Positions 1 to 5,141 of a stretch of DNA of 6,123 nt are shown here, piece after piece; position 1 is the first letter of the stretch; each line of letters opens with the position of its first letter. Below the pieces are notes generated by a model. That model saw only the letters and a list, made by a program, of their open reading frames with translations. It did not search any database and was not told where the DNA came from. Position numbers and translations under genes: made by a program. This stretch comes from Candidatus Uhrbacteria bacterium (GTDB lineage: Bacteria > Patescibacteriota > Patescibacteriia > 2-12-FULL-60-25), in assembly GCA_009691315.1 (NCBI GenBank), contig SICT01000067.1, positions 1 through 6,123 of the forward strand. The letters run 5' to 3'.

Positions 1-103
1 TGGTCGAAGATGCTTGTGTCAGGACTTGCGCCGAGACTAGCATTGGGGCCTGCAGAGCCAGAAGACACAGGAGACTTAAAACAACACGAACAGTTCGATA
101 CAT
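1..103 (-). CDS. Secreted protein, N-terminal fragment with signal peptide (runs off the left edge)
   Basis: On the minus strand an ATG at 103-101 opens a frame that stays open to the window edge (34 codons visible). The protein begins with a textbook Sec signal peptide: a short basic n-region (MYRTVR, Arg3 and Arg6), an uninterrupted hydrophobic stretch at about residues 7-18 (VVLSLLCLLAL), and a likely signal peptidase I site after VSA at residue 25, followed by QVLTQ. There is no lipobox Cys at the cleavage point, so a lipoprotein is unlikely. The mature domain lies outside the window and its function cannot be told. No good Shine-Dalgarno is seen just upstream. The gene diverges from the glycosyltransferase chain, which argues against the long upstream extension of that neighbour. 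The signal-peptide pattern is seen directly; that the gene is real is inferred. Confidence 0.6.
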   Translation of the reverse strand, partial: MYRTVRVVLSLLCLLALQAPMLVSAQVLTQASST

Positions 104-162
104 GGCAAAAGGGTAGCATGATCTCTTCCATGATGAAAGAAAATCTGGGTAGAATGGAGATC

Positions 163-1728
163 ATGATTACGTTGAATACGGAACGTCGGAGTTTTGGACT
201 GCTTTTACTGGGTTTGGCGCTGATGATGTTCGTCATTCCGTCGCTTGGAGGGCAGGTCTATGCTTCCCCAGATGAAACGGCCACGGCCTTTGTGGCACAA
301 AATATCGCTTGGCATGGCCGTGCATTTTTTCGTGAATCTCAAGCCTTTGATTTTCCTTGGTTTCATCCACGAAGTTTCGTGAGTCATGGAGAGAAAATCG
401 TCCCAGTTGGATTTTTAGGCTGGCCGTTTCTTTTGAGTTTGGTTGCTCGTATTTTCAATCCAGATGCTTTACCGTGGTTTGGAAGTTTGCTCATCCTTTC
501 GTCCGTTTGGCCGTTGTATCAATTATTGAAACGTCATTATGGTTGGGAAGCGGCGTGGTGGGGGACGGCCATCACGTTTACCGTCCCATCCATGCTGCTC
601 TACGCAAATCGTAGCCTGTTCCCGAATGGCGCATTACTTGCCCTGATGTTGTGGAGTGTTTGGCTTATTCGTCACGCTCAGGAAAAACGCTATTCTGAAC
701 GCAAACAATTTTGGTTTCAAGTCCTGATTGGTGCGGTCTGTGCCTTGTGTGCCGCTATCCGTCCGACAGAGCTTGTCTGGCTCATGCCTTGGTGGATCTG
801 GTTTGGTTGGTCTTGGCGTCCGCAGAAAAAAGATTGGCAGGGACTTGTCCTTGGTGTTCTCATTATTTTTTTACCTTTGCTTCTGCTCGCACATCATGCC
901 TATGGTTCAGCCATTCAGATTGGATATTTTTTGCATGACAATGTCCGAGCGGTTTTGCATGTTCCCGCAGCTGCTTCGATGAATGTCACCTCGGCCGATG
1001 CCAGTAACATCCTGCCTTTTGGATTCCATCCGCGCATGTTAATCAAAAATATCATATTATTTTTCGGTGGCTGGCTGTGGCCATGGATGATTCTTTTGAT
1101 CATCAGCATGATCTCCGCTTGGAAAAAGCACCGTGTTTTTTGTTTGTTGATGATATGGACGTTCGCGGTTCTGCTTTTCATTTATGGTAGTGGTCGGTAT
1201 TTGGATCGTCCGGGAGCCTGGCAGGCCAGCTTAGGCAATTCTTTTTTGCGTTATCTGTTGCCGGTTGCTCCATTTTTTGGCTGGGCCTTTGCTTTTTTAC
1301 ATGTGCGTTTTTTTTCACGTACGATGATCGCCCAACGTTGGGGTGCGATCATCGGAGTCTTTTTAATTTTATTTGGTATGTACGGTGCTTTTTTTCGCGA
1401 TGATGAAGGAGTGATGGCCACCAGACGCGAACTCATACGCTATGCCTCGATTCGCCAGGCCAGCCAACAATGGTTTTCTGCTCGCGACGTCATCATCTCT
1501 GACCGATCAGACAAGATTTTTTTCCCTGACAAGCGAGTTGCTTCACCACTTTCATCGACGACAGAGGTTGCACGTTTGGCTCATACGCCTGGTGTACGAG
1601 TGGGATTATTTTCTCGTCCGCTCACTCAATCTGAGCAAGATGCGTGGCGAGCGGTTGGATTAGAAGCTCAAGAACTGATGTCCTCTGGTCGCGAACGCCT
1701 CTACCGCCTCGCCCCACTATCCCCATGA
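163..1728 (+). CDS. GT-C/GT39-like multi-pass membrane glycosyltransferase
   Basis: Counted from the ATG at 163, the product has 521 residues. About ten hydrophobic helices fill residues 11-410 and a soluble tail covers about 411-521. The first helix (11-28) is followed by an outside loop with the acidic pair Asp37-Glu38 in ASPDETATA, the place where GT-C enzymes keep their catalytic or metal-binding acid. Other family-like landmarks are RPTE near 200 and RYLLP at 363-367, which resembles ArnT/PMT-type enzymes. Such enzymes move sugars from polyprenyl-phosphate donors to envelope acceptors on the outer face of the membrane; donor and acceptor here are unknown. The frame is open back to the window edge, with possible starts at 10, 118, 154 and 163. 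I chose 163 because GGAG lies 3 bases upstream and because the region before 104 encodes a signal peptide on the other strand. The stop overlaps the next gene by 4 bases (ATGA). Confidence 0.82.
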   Translation: MITLNTERRSFGLLLLGLALMMFVIPSLGGQVYASPDETATAFVAQNIAWHGRAFFRESQAFDFPWFHPRSFVSHGEKIVPVGFLGWPFLLSLVARIFNPDALPWFGSLLILSSVWPLYQLLKRHYGWEAAWWGTAITFTVPSMLLYANRSLFPNGALLALMLWSVWLIRHAQEKRYSERKQFWFQVLIGAVCALCAAIRPTELVWLMPWWIWFGWSWRPQKKDWQGLVLGVLIIFLPLLLLAHHAYGSAIQIGYFLHDNVRAVLHVPAAASMNVTSADASNILPFGFHPRMLIKNIILFFGGWLWPWMILLIISMISAWKKHRVFCLLMIWTFAVLLFIYGSGRYLDRPGAWQASLGNSFLRYLLPVAPFFGWAFAFLHVRFFSRTMIAQRWGAIIGVFLILFGMYGAFFRDDEGVMATRRELIRYASIRQASQQWFSARDVIISDRSDKIFFPDKRVASPLSSTTEVARLAHTPGVRVGLFSRPLTQSEQDAWRAVGLEAQELMSSGRERLYRLAPLSP

Positions 1729-2309
1729 AAAAGTTCTTCTTGATGGTTCCTTGGTTGGCGATGAGCGCTGTTCTCCTGTGGTTATTTTTGAGTCGTTTTC
1801 CGCTTGATGGAACGGCAAAATATTTTTTTATTTTAGATAAACCACATCGGGCACTTGATATCCTTCTTCCAACTCAACGCGTGACCTCGGCCGGTCTCCA
1901 GTCAGATGGCTGGATTGGTCAGCGCATGTTTGATGAACCCGTGTATTCCAGCGCGCATGCGCCAGGTGTCTATGATCACGTTGATATCAGCTTGGAAGTC
2001 AGGACCACGGAGCCTGCCCTTGCCATAGGATTGCTACGCGATCCTGCCAAGTGGCAAGTTGAGTTACATCCGGTCTTGAAGGAAGCGGAAAAATTATCAG
2101 ATGGTTGGGTCAGAGTGCATGCGTCATTCGATCTGCCATTTCCTCAGGATGAGCTCAAGTTCGTTCTTTCTGCCCCCGGTCTCAAAATGCATCAGGGACA
2201 GGTTGATGTGCGAGCCGTTGATCTACGCTATTCTCGCCCTCGGTTGAGTGTATCTGAATGGTGGCGCGTGATGAAACGTGAAATTTTTTTGATCAGACAA
2301 CGTTTATGA
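1725..2309 (+). CDS. Membrane-anchored extracytoplasmic protein of unknown function
   Basis: A 194-residue protein begins at the ATGA overlap with the glycosyltransferase stop. A basic start (MKK) and one hydrophobic helix at about 5-24 form a signal anchor without a lipobox Cys, so residues after about 25 should lie outside the membrane. The rest alternates short hydrophobic and polar stretches (for example VYDHVDISLEVRTTEPALAIGLL and DGWVRVHASFDL), as in a beta-sandwich such as carbohydrate-binding or jelly-roll domains. That fold is inferred from the pattern only, and no catalytic motif is visible. The C-terminus is rich in Arg and Trp (SEWWRVMKREIFLIRQRL) and may be an amphipathic helix. 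Tight coupling to the GT-C enzyme suggests an accessory or acceptor-side role in the same glycan pathway. A longer frame starting at 1644 is unlikely because it would overlap the upstream gene by 85 bases. Confidence 0.75.
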   Translation: MKKFFLMVPWLAMSAVLLWLFLSRFPLDGTAKYFFILDKPHRALDILLPTQRVTSAGLQSDGWIGQRMFDEPVYSSAHAPGVYDHVDISLEVRTTEPALAIGLLRDPAKWQVELHPVLKEAEKLSDGWVRVHASFDLPFPQDELKFVLSAPGLKMHQGQVDVRAVDLRYSRPRLSVSEWWRVMKREIFLIRQRL

Positions 2310-2485
2310 CATGTCCATTCGCCAAAAGATTCTTATGGCACACCGTGCATGCCGGCGCTGTCTTAAGTAGCGTTTTGACCATCGTCGAAATTTTTGTGCC
2401 AGGATCAATCCTGATCTACATCCATTTACCAGGCTTGATCTTCGTCACGTTTATTCTTATGATTATTTTATTTCACTATGAATGA
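2306..2485 (+). CDS. Small two-helix membrane protein, 59 residues
   Basis: An ATG at 2306 sits in an ATGA overlap with the stop of the preceding gene, and the frame ends at TGA 2483-2485, eight bases inside the HIT gene. The product has a short basic N-terminus (MTCPFAKR). Two hydrophobic segments follow, about residues 14-38 (GAVLSSVLTIVEIF then VPGSILIYI) and 41-56 (LPGLIFVTFILMIILF), separated by His-Leu-Pro. This hairpin of two membrane helices fills the otherwise empty 168 bases between its neighbours, and both junctions are of the coupled type seen elsewhere in the chain. That makes a real gene much more likely than chance. The family is not recognised; a membrane partner of the glycosyltransferase is a guess from position. 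It falls below a 60-residue cutoff, so automatic gene calling can miss it. Confidence 0.66.
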   Translation: MTCPFAKRFLWHTVHAGAVLSSVLTIVEIFVPGSILIYIHLPGLIFVTFILMIILFHYE

Positions 2486-2894
2486 CTGTCTTTTCTGCAA
2501 AATCATTGCCAAAGAAATCCCTTCAACCGCAGTGTACGAAGATGTCGATGTCTATGCGTTTTTGGATGTTGGCCCAGTCAATCCAGGGCATGTCTTGGTG
2601 GTTCCTAAAGCGCACAGTTCTGGATTGCTGGATACGGATCCCCAAATGTTAAAAACGTGGACCATCGTTGTTCAAAATATTGCCCGTGCCGTGAAGCTAG
2701 GATTAGGCGTTTCTGGATTTAATTTACAACAGAATGAAGGTGTGGTTGCCGGTCAAACGATCATGCATCTGCATGCACACATCATTCCACGTTATGAACA
2801 TGATGGGTTAAAACTCTGGTCATCAAAAAGATATGCATCTCCAGAAGAGGCGCAGACAATCGCAGAGAAGATTAAAAACAAGCTCATTACTTGA
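2478..2894 (+). CDS. HIT-family protein (histidine-triad nucleotide hydrolase/transferase)
   Basis: This 138-residue protein has the usual length and layout of a bacterial HIT/HINT protein. It starts with CLFCKIIAKEIPS, followed by YEDVDVYAFLD, the PVNPGHVLVVPKAH strand (28-46) and the signature HLHAHII with His97, His99 and His101. In this superfamily the middle His (His99) attacks the alpha-phosphate of nucleotide substrates such as AMP-amidates or dinucleoside polyphosphates. Cys4, Cys7, His46 and His97 match the zinc site found in a subset of bacterial HIT proteins. It is cytoplasmic and probably housekeeping; the exact substrate cannot be read from sequence. The start overlaps the small membrane gene by 8 bases and has no clear Shine-Dalgarno, which fits translational coupling. 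It is the last gene of the chain; a 111-base gap holding a 34-bp palindromic site follows. Confidence 0.93.
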   Translation: MNDCLFCKIIAKEIPSTAVYEDVDVYAFLDVGPVNPGHVLVVPKAHSSGLLDTDPQMLKTWTIVVQNIARAVKLGLGVSGFNLQQNEGVVAGQTIMHLHAHIIPRYEHDGLKLWSSKRYASPEEAQTIAEKIKNKLIT

Positions 2895-2914
2895 TTAGAT
2901 TGAGAGGTAGCAAG

Positions 2915-2948
2915 ATTTCAAAAGTACACGGTCGTACAAAATTGAAAT
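2915..2948 (+). repeat. 34-bp near-palindromic site, left copy (upstream of the Cas2/PaaX-like gene)
   Basis: The site reads ATTTCA, 6 bases, the core CACGGTCGTA, 6 bases, TGAAAT. Its two 16-base halves around a central GT are ATTTCAAAAGTACACG and, on the other strand, ATTTCAATTTTGTACG. Both fit ATTTCA-WWW-N-Y-N-Y-ACG. The same design occurs in reverse orientation at 3548-3581. It lies 57 bases before the likely ATG of the Cas2/PaaX-like gene, with its last base touching a possible -35 box. It could be an operator, a recombination or transposition end, or a REP-like palindrome. Confidence 0.8.
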
Positions 2949-2976
2949 TTACGTTTGGAGTTGAGCAGGATACACT
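2948..2976 (+). promoter_or_regulatory. Possible sigma-70-type promoter of the Cas2/PaaX-like gene
   Basis: A -35-like TTTACG (2948-2953) and a -10-like TACACT (2971-2976) are separated by 17 bases, each matching 4 of 6 consensus positions. The start codon at 3006 is 29 bases downstream of the -10. The -35 begins at the last base of the left 34-bp site, so a protein bound there could block RNA polymerase. The assignment is weak and rests on position and spacing. Confidence 0.33.
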
Positions 2977-3005
2977 GGACCGATATGAAACAAGATGGGG
3001 AGAAA

Positions 3006-3548
3006 ATGGCTAAGGGGGAAATCGTTCGGATGATTTTATTGGTTTTAGGAGGAGCTGGTGTGCTCGCGGTCGGATGTGTGTGCCCGAATCTTCTACAGCT
3101 TGTTCCAAAACACTATCGGCGGCGATATTCAGAGCCGAGAATCAAACAAGCGATTCTCCGTTTGGACAAACGGGGATGGATTATCGCAAGGCAAACGCAA
3201 GAAGGTTGGAAAATTCGTGTTACGGCTAAAGGTCATGCGGAAGCCCTTGCTTATGAATTAGGTCAGAAAAAGATTCAAAAACCAAGATGCTGGGACCAGA
3301 AATGGCGCCTGCTTATTTTTGATATCCCAGAATCTCGAAGAGTGGTCCGGGATAAAATACGTCGCCTCCTACAGTCATTTAATTTCTATCGATTGCAGGA
3401 TAGCGTGTGGGTCTATCCATACGAGTGTCAGGAGATTTTAAATGTTTTGTGTACAAAATACAGGGTTCGATCAGAAGCGTTGTATATACGAGCTGAATTT
3501 TTAGATCAGGATTATTGGCTACGAAAACATTTTGATTTAAAGATATAA
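3006..3548 (+). CDS. PaaX-like / Cas2-fold protein with N-terminal winged helix
   Basis: From the ATG at 3006 the product has 180 residues. After a short hydrophobic stretch (about 9-31), residues 40-85 look like a winged helix (RIKQAILRLDKRGWI, then a basic wing ending ITAKGHAEALAYE-like). Residues 98-165 match the ferredoxin-like Cas2/PaaX C-terminal domain: strand WRLLIFDIPES with Asp106 at the Cas2 metal-site position, helix RDKIRRLLQSF, then FYRLQDSVWVYPYEC like the LQ-SV motif of Cas2. Such proteins are often labelled Cas2 in CPR genomes, but no cas1 or CRISPR array is present here, so a DNA-binding regulator or a stand-alone nuclease is more likely. GGGGAG ends 3 bases before this ATG. 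Earlier in-frame starts exist at 2955 (TTG) and 2985 (ATG), but family proteins usually begin just before the hydrophobic stretch. The gene is bracketed by inverted 34-bp sites, and the right one starts on the last base of its stop codon. Confidence 0.8.
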   Translation: MAKGEIVRMILLVLGGAGVLAVGCVCPNLLQLVPKHYRRRYSEPRIKQAILRLDKRGWIIARQTQEGWKIRVTAKGHAEALAYELGQKKIQKPRCWDQKWRLLIFDIPESRRVVRDKIRRLLQSFNFYRLQDSVWVYPYECQEILNVLCTKYRVRSEALYIRAEFLDQDYWLRKHFDLKI

Positions 3549-3581
3549 TTTCATAAATTTACGACCGTGCGTTATTGAAAT
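3548..3581 (-). repeat. 34-bp near-palindromic site, right copy (inverted, starting at the stop codon)
   Basis: On the plus strand the site is ATTTCA, 6 bases, TACGACCGTG, 6 bases, TGAAAT. The core is the exact reverse complement of the left core, and all spacings are identical (6-6-10-6-6). Its half-sites are ATTTCATAAATTTACG and, on the other strand, ATTTCAATAACGCACG around a central AC. As RNA it could fold with a stem AATTTCATAA/TTAT-T-GAAATT followed by CTTTT, so a weak terminator role is a competing explanation. It begins with the last base of the TAA stop and lies 80 bases before the next start codon. Confidence 0.8.
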
Positions 3582-3649
3582 TCTTTTAATATGAGTCATG
3601 GCCTTGACTTTTCTGTTTTATTATGAGAGTGTTTGAGCGGACATTTCAT

Positions 3650-3654
3650 AGGAG
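3650..3654 (+). promoter_or_regulatory. Shine-Dalgarno site of the 103-codon orphan gene
   Basis: AGGAG lies 7 bases before the ATG at 3662. It is the clearest ribosome site in the window, where most other genes have weak or no such sequence, and it supports that start. No convincing -35/-10 pair was found between the right 34-bp site and this point. Confidence 0.6.
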
Positions 3655-3661
3655 ATCTTGA

Positions 3662-3973
3662 ATGAAGAACGATGACAGAAGATACAGGGAGGCGCTCCTC
3701 GCTCTCGACAGTCGTGTGGAGGCTATGGCCACTCTGGGCGACAGGACGTCAAAGTATATGGACGCGGATCGTGAACGTATCCGCCTGGAGTATGCGGACC
3801 ACTGTAGCAACTTCAAGGATTGGGAACTGCTCGCTCAGCGACTCCCGGCAGGTCATCTGATGCTCGAACGAGTGTGCGGGGCTTTGACTCAGCTCGCACA
3901 GACAGAACAACAGAGGCAACGGCTCAAGGCTTTTTTGGATGGCCGTTTTGCCCAAGGCAAGCTCTCCCGCTGA
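3662..3973 (+). CDS. Hypothetical charged helical protein, 103 residues, GC-rich
   Basis: The product is not recognised. It has no hydrophobic segment and is rich in Arg, Asp, Glu, Leu and Gln, with heptad-like helical stretches (for example REALLALDSRVEAMATLG and CGALTQLAQTEQQRQRLKAFLDG), so a small soluble, mostly helical protein is likely. By hand count its first 300 bases are about 56 percent G+C, clearly above the flanking Cas2/PaaX-like gene (one 60-base sample is about 47 percent), and its codons favour CTC, CGC and GAC. That suggests a different history, perhaps a recent arrival, or strong codon selection. A good AGGAG precedes the ATG, and an intrinsic terminator overlaps its stop, so it looks like a complete single-gene unit. 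It converges with the PEGA gene, whose stop lies 23 bases away. Confidence 0.68.
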   Translation: MKNDDRRYREALLALDSRVEAMATLGDRTSKYMDADRERIRLEYADHCSNFKDWELLAQRLPAGHLMLERVCGALTQLAQTEQQRQRLKAFLDGRFAQGKLSR

Positions 3974-3998
3974 TCGATCTCGATTCGCGGATTTTTTT
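3967..3998 (+). terminator. Intrinsic terminator after the orphan gene
   Basis: CCGC (3967-3970) can pair with GCGG (3987-3990). Inside, after one T-C mismatch and a G-U pair, ATCG (3973-3976) pairs with CGAT (3981-3984) around the loop ATCT. The stem is followed by A and seven T at 3992-3998. It overlaps the last codons and TGA of the orphan gene, and its T run reaches the stop of the convergent PEGA gene. The minus strand has no matching T run, so it should work only on the plus strand. Confidence 0.55.
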
Positions 3999-5103
3999 AT
4001 TCCACTTCTAATTTCCACAATCCATCTTGGCCATCTTTTGCTCCCGCGATATAGAGGATCTTGTTGAGCATGGCTAGATCGTGAATTTGATCGAAGTGTG
4101 CGAGTGGCGTGATCACGCGGCCATTTCTCTCATCGAGACTCAGCGCAAAAATATCTTGCGTTGTGGCCAAAAAAATCGTTGTGCCACTGTCATGCCAGAT
4201 GGCTTGAGTCAGCGGTTCACTTTGACGCCACAGCAGTTCAGGGTCTTGACCCAACGTCCAGAGCCAGACTTCATTTTTTTTCAAAAAGATAGCTGTGGGA
4301 CGGGGAGCGCGATCCAGCCAGCGGGGGTGATCACCACTCACTTGCGTGATGTATGATTTTCCACTTTGAGATGGGTCCAGAGCCAGCCATTCTTCGCCAT
4401 GCTGAAGCAAAACAAAATTGTCTTTGATCTGCCAGAGTTTCCATGGCCCTGGTGGCAGAGCAAATTCTTTACGCAAGAAATTACGATCCATTAAAATCTG
4501 CGCGTGAGTGGTGGTGATCATCCGAATGACAAAACGCTGTTGTGGATCGCCTGGTGGTAGAATTCCAAATGGTTCGGGGAGCTCACGACCAGTGGTCGTT
4601 ACATCAATAGCTGAAGCTAATTCCTGATCCGGCCGCCACCAATTGAATTGACTTGAAGTGGCGGAGACATGAAGCAGGGCTAAGGCATCTTGAGTATTGG
4701 CCAGAGCTAATTGTGCTATGGATTGATCGATTAAAAGACTCGGCTCACTTTTTTTCCACAACCAAATTCCCGTGGCAAAGGTGACACGTTCTGGTTGCAA
4801 CTCCAGATTTTTTTCCCAAGAAAAATAGCCCTCTTTTTGAACCCGAATCGTGTGCCAGCCAGGAGAGATGTTTTGTAACGTGATCGGACTTTTTTCTCCG
4901 CTTGGTGCGTGATCAAGAAAAATTTCGGCGTTTTTTGGTATGCTATCTACAATGAGTGTGCTGTTGCGCTCGATCTGTTGTTTAATCCAATTATAGCGAT
5001 ATCCAGAGCTGTATAAGAGGAGGATGGGAGCGGTCAACAGAAAAAAAAGAACGTAGATCCAGGGCAGAATCTGTCGATACAGAGGGATGGATCGACGGGT
5101 CAT
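3997..5103 (-). CDS. PEGA-domain membrane-anchored envelope protein with propeller-like C-terminal part
   Basis: This 368-residue protein has a short basic N-terminus, one membrane helix at about 13-32 and the motif YSSGYRYN right after it, which recurs in CPR PEGA proteins. A PEGA domain covers about residues 49-104 (STLIVDSIPKNAEIFLD, SGEKSPITL, ISPGWHTIRVQKEGYFSW). Such domains are small beta-sandwiches on surface proteins, possibly binding glycans. Residues 120-368 show repeated short strand pairs with Trp and Leu (LALANTQDALALL, NFVLLQHGEEWLAL, NEVWLWTLGQD, GTTIFLATTQDIFALSL, ILYIAGAKDG), which suggests a beta-propeller; this is inferred. The helix should place nearly all of the protein outside the membrane. 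No Shine-Dalgarno precedes the ATG, and TATCCT ends 8 bases before it, so a leaderless transcript is possible. It diverges from murA across 38 bases, which suggests joint envelope use. Confidence 0.85.
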   Translation of the reverse strand: MTRRSIPLYRQILPWIYVLFFLLTAPILLLYSSGYRYNWIKQQIERNSTLIVDSIPKNAEIFLDHAPSGEKSPITLQNISPGWHTIRVQKEGYFSWEKNLELQPERVTFATGIWLWKKSEPSLLIDQSIAQLALANTQDALALLHVSATSSQFNWWRPDQELASAIDVTTTGRELPEPFGILPPGDPQQRFVIRMITTTHAQILMDRNFLRKEFALPPGPWKLWQIKDNFVLLQHGEEWLALDPSQSGKSYITQVSGDHPRWLDRAPRPTAIFLKKNEVWLWTLGQDPELLWRQSEPLTQAIWHDSGTTIFLATTQDIFALSLDERNGRVITPLAHFDQIHDLAMLNKILYIAGAKDGQDGLWKLEVE

Positions 5104-5120
5104 GGAAAATAGGATACACT
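5092..5120 (+). promoter_or_regulatory. Possible murA promoter inside the divergent spacer
   Basis: TCGACG (5092-5097) and TACACT (5115-5120) match 4 of 6 positions each of the -35 and -10 consensus, with 17 bases between them and 21 bases to the murA ATG. The -35 lies inside the first codons of the divergent PEGA gene. The 11-mer AGGATACACTG around this -10 also occurs at the possible promoter of the Cas2/PaaX-like gene (2967-2977). Support is weak. Confidence 0.33.
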
Positions 5121-5141
5121 GACTAGACTCAAAATTCCATT

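Noticed and set aside
10..162. N-terminal extension of the glycosyltransferase from an ATG at 10
   Set aside because: It is polar and unlike family N-termini, has no ribosome site, and overlaps a minus-strand signal-peptide frame. The membrane helix begins only after 163.
1644..1724. Longer start for the anchored envelope protein at 1644
   Set aside because: It would overlap the upstream gene by 85 bases and place polar residues before the signal anchor. The ATG at 1725 gives a standard ATGA junction and an MKK start.
2955..3005. Upstream TTG/ATG starts of the Cas2/PaaX-like gene
   Set aside because: The extension overlaps the possible promoter and adds residues not expected for the family. 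GGGGAG precedes the ATG at 3006, although with a short gap. The ATG at 2985 cannot be fully excluded.
2895..3581. Target-site duplication flanking the inverted sites
   Set aside because: I compared the bases just outside both sites and saw no convincing direct repeat, so transposon insertion is not proven.
3548..3590. Right palindrome as a simple terminator
   Set aside because: A stem followed by CTTTT exists, but the stem is A/T-rich, the T run is short, and the same design upstream of the gene lacks a T run. It is kept only as a competing explanation.
3591..3636. Tiny frames of 11 and 12 codons before the orphan gene (3591-3626 and 3598-3636)
   Set aside because: They have no ribosome site and no leader-peptide features such as runs of one amino acid followed by alternative hairpins.
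3643..3648. Fifth ATTTCA just before the orphan gene's ribosome site
   Set aside because: It matches only the 6-base arm. The ACG end and a partner half-site are missing, and single 6-mers are expected by chance.
2895..3661. CRISPR array or CRISPR-Cas locus
   Set aside because: There are only two repeats, inverted and 600 bases apart with a gene between them, and no spacers, cas1 or effector gene.
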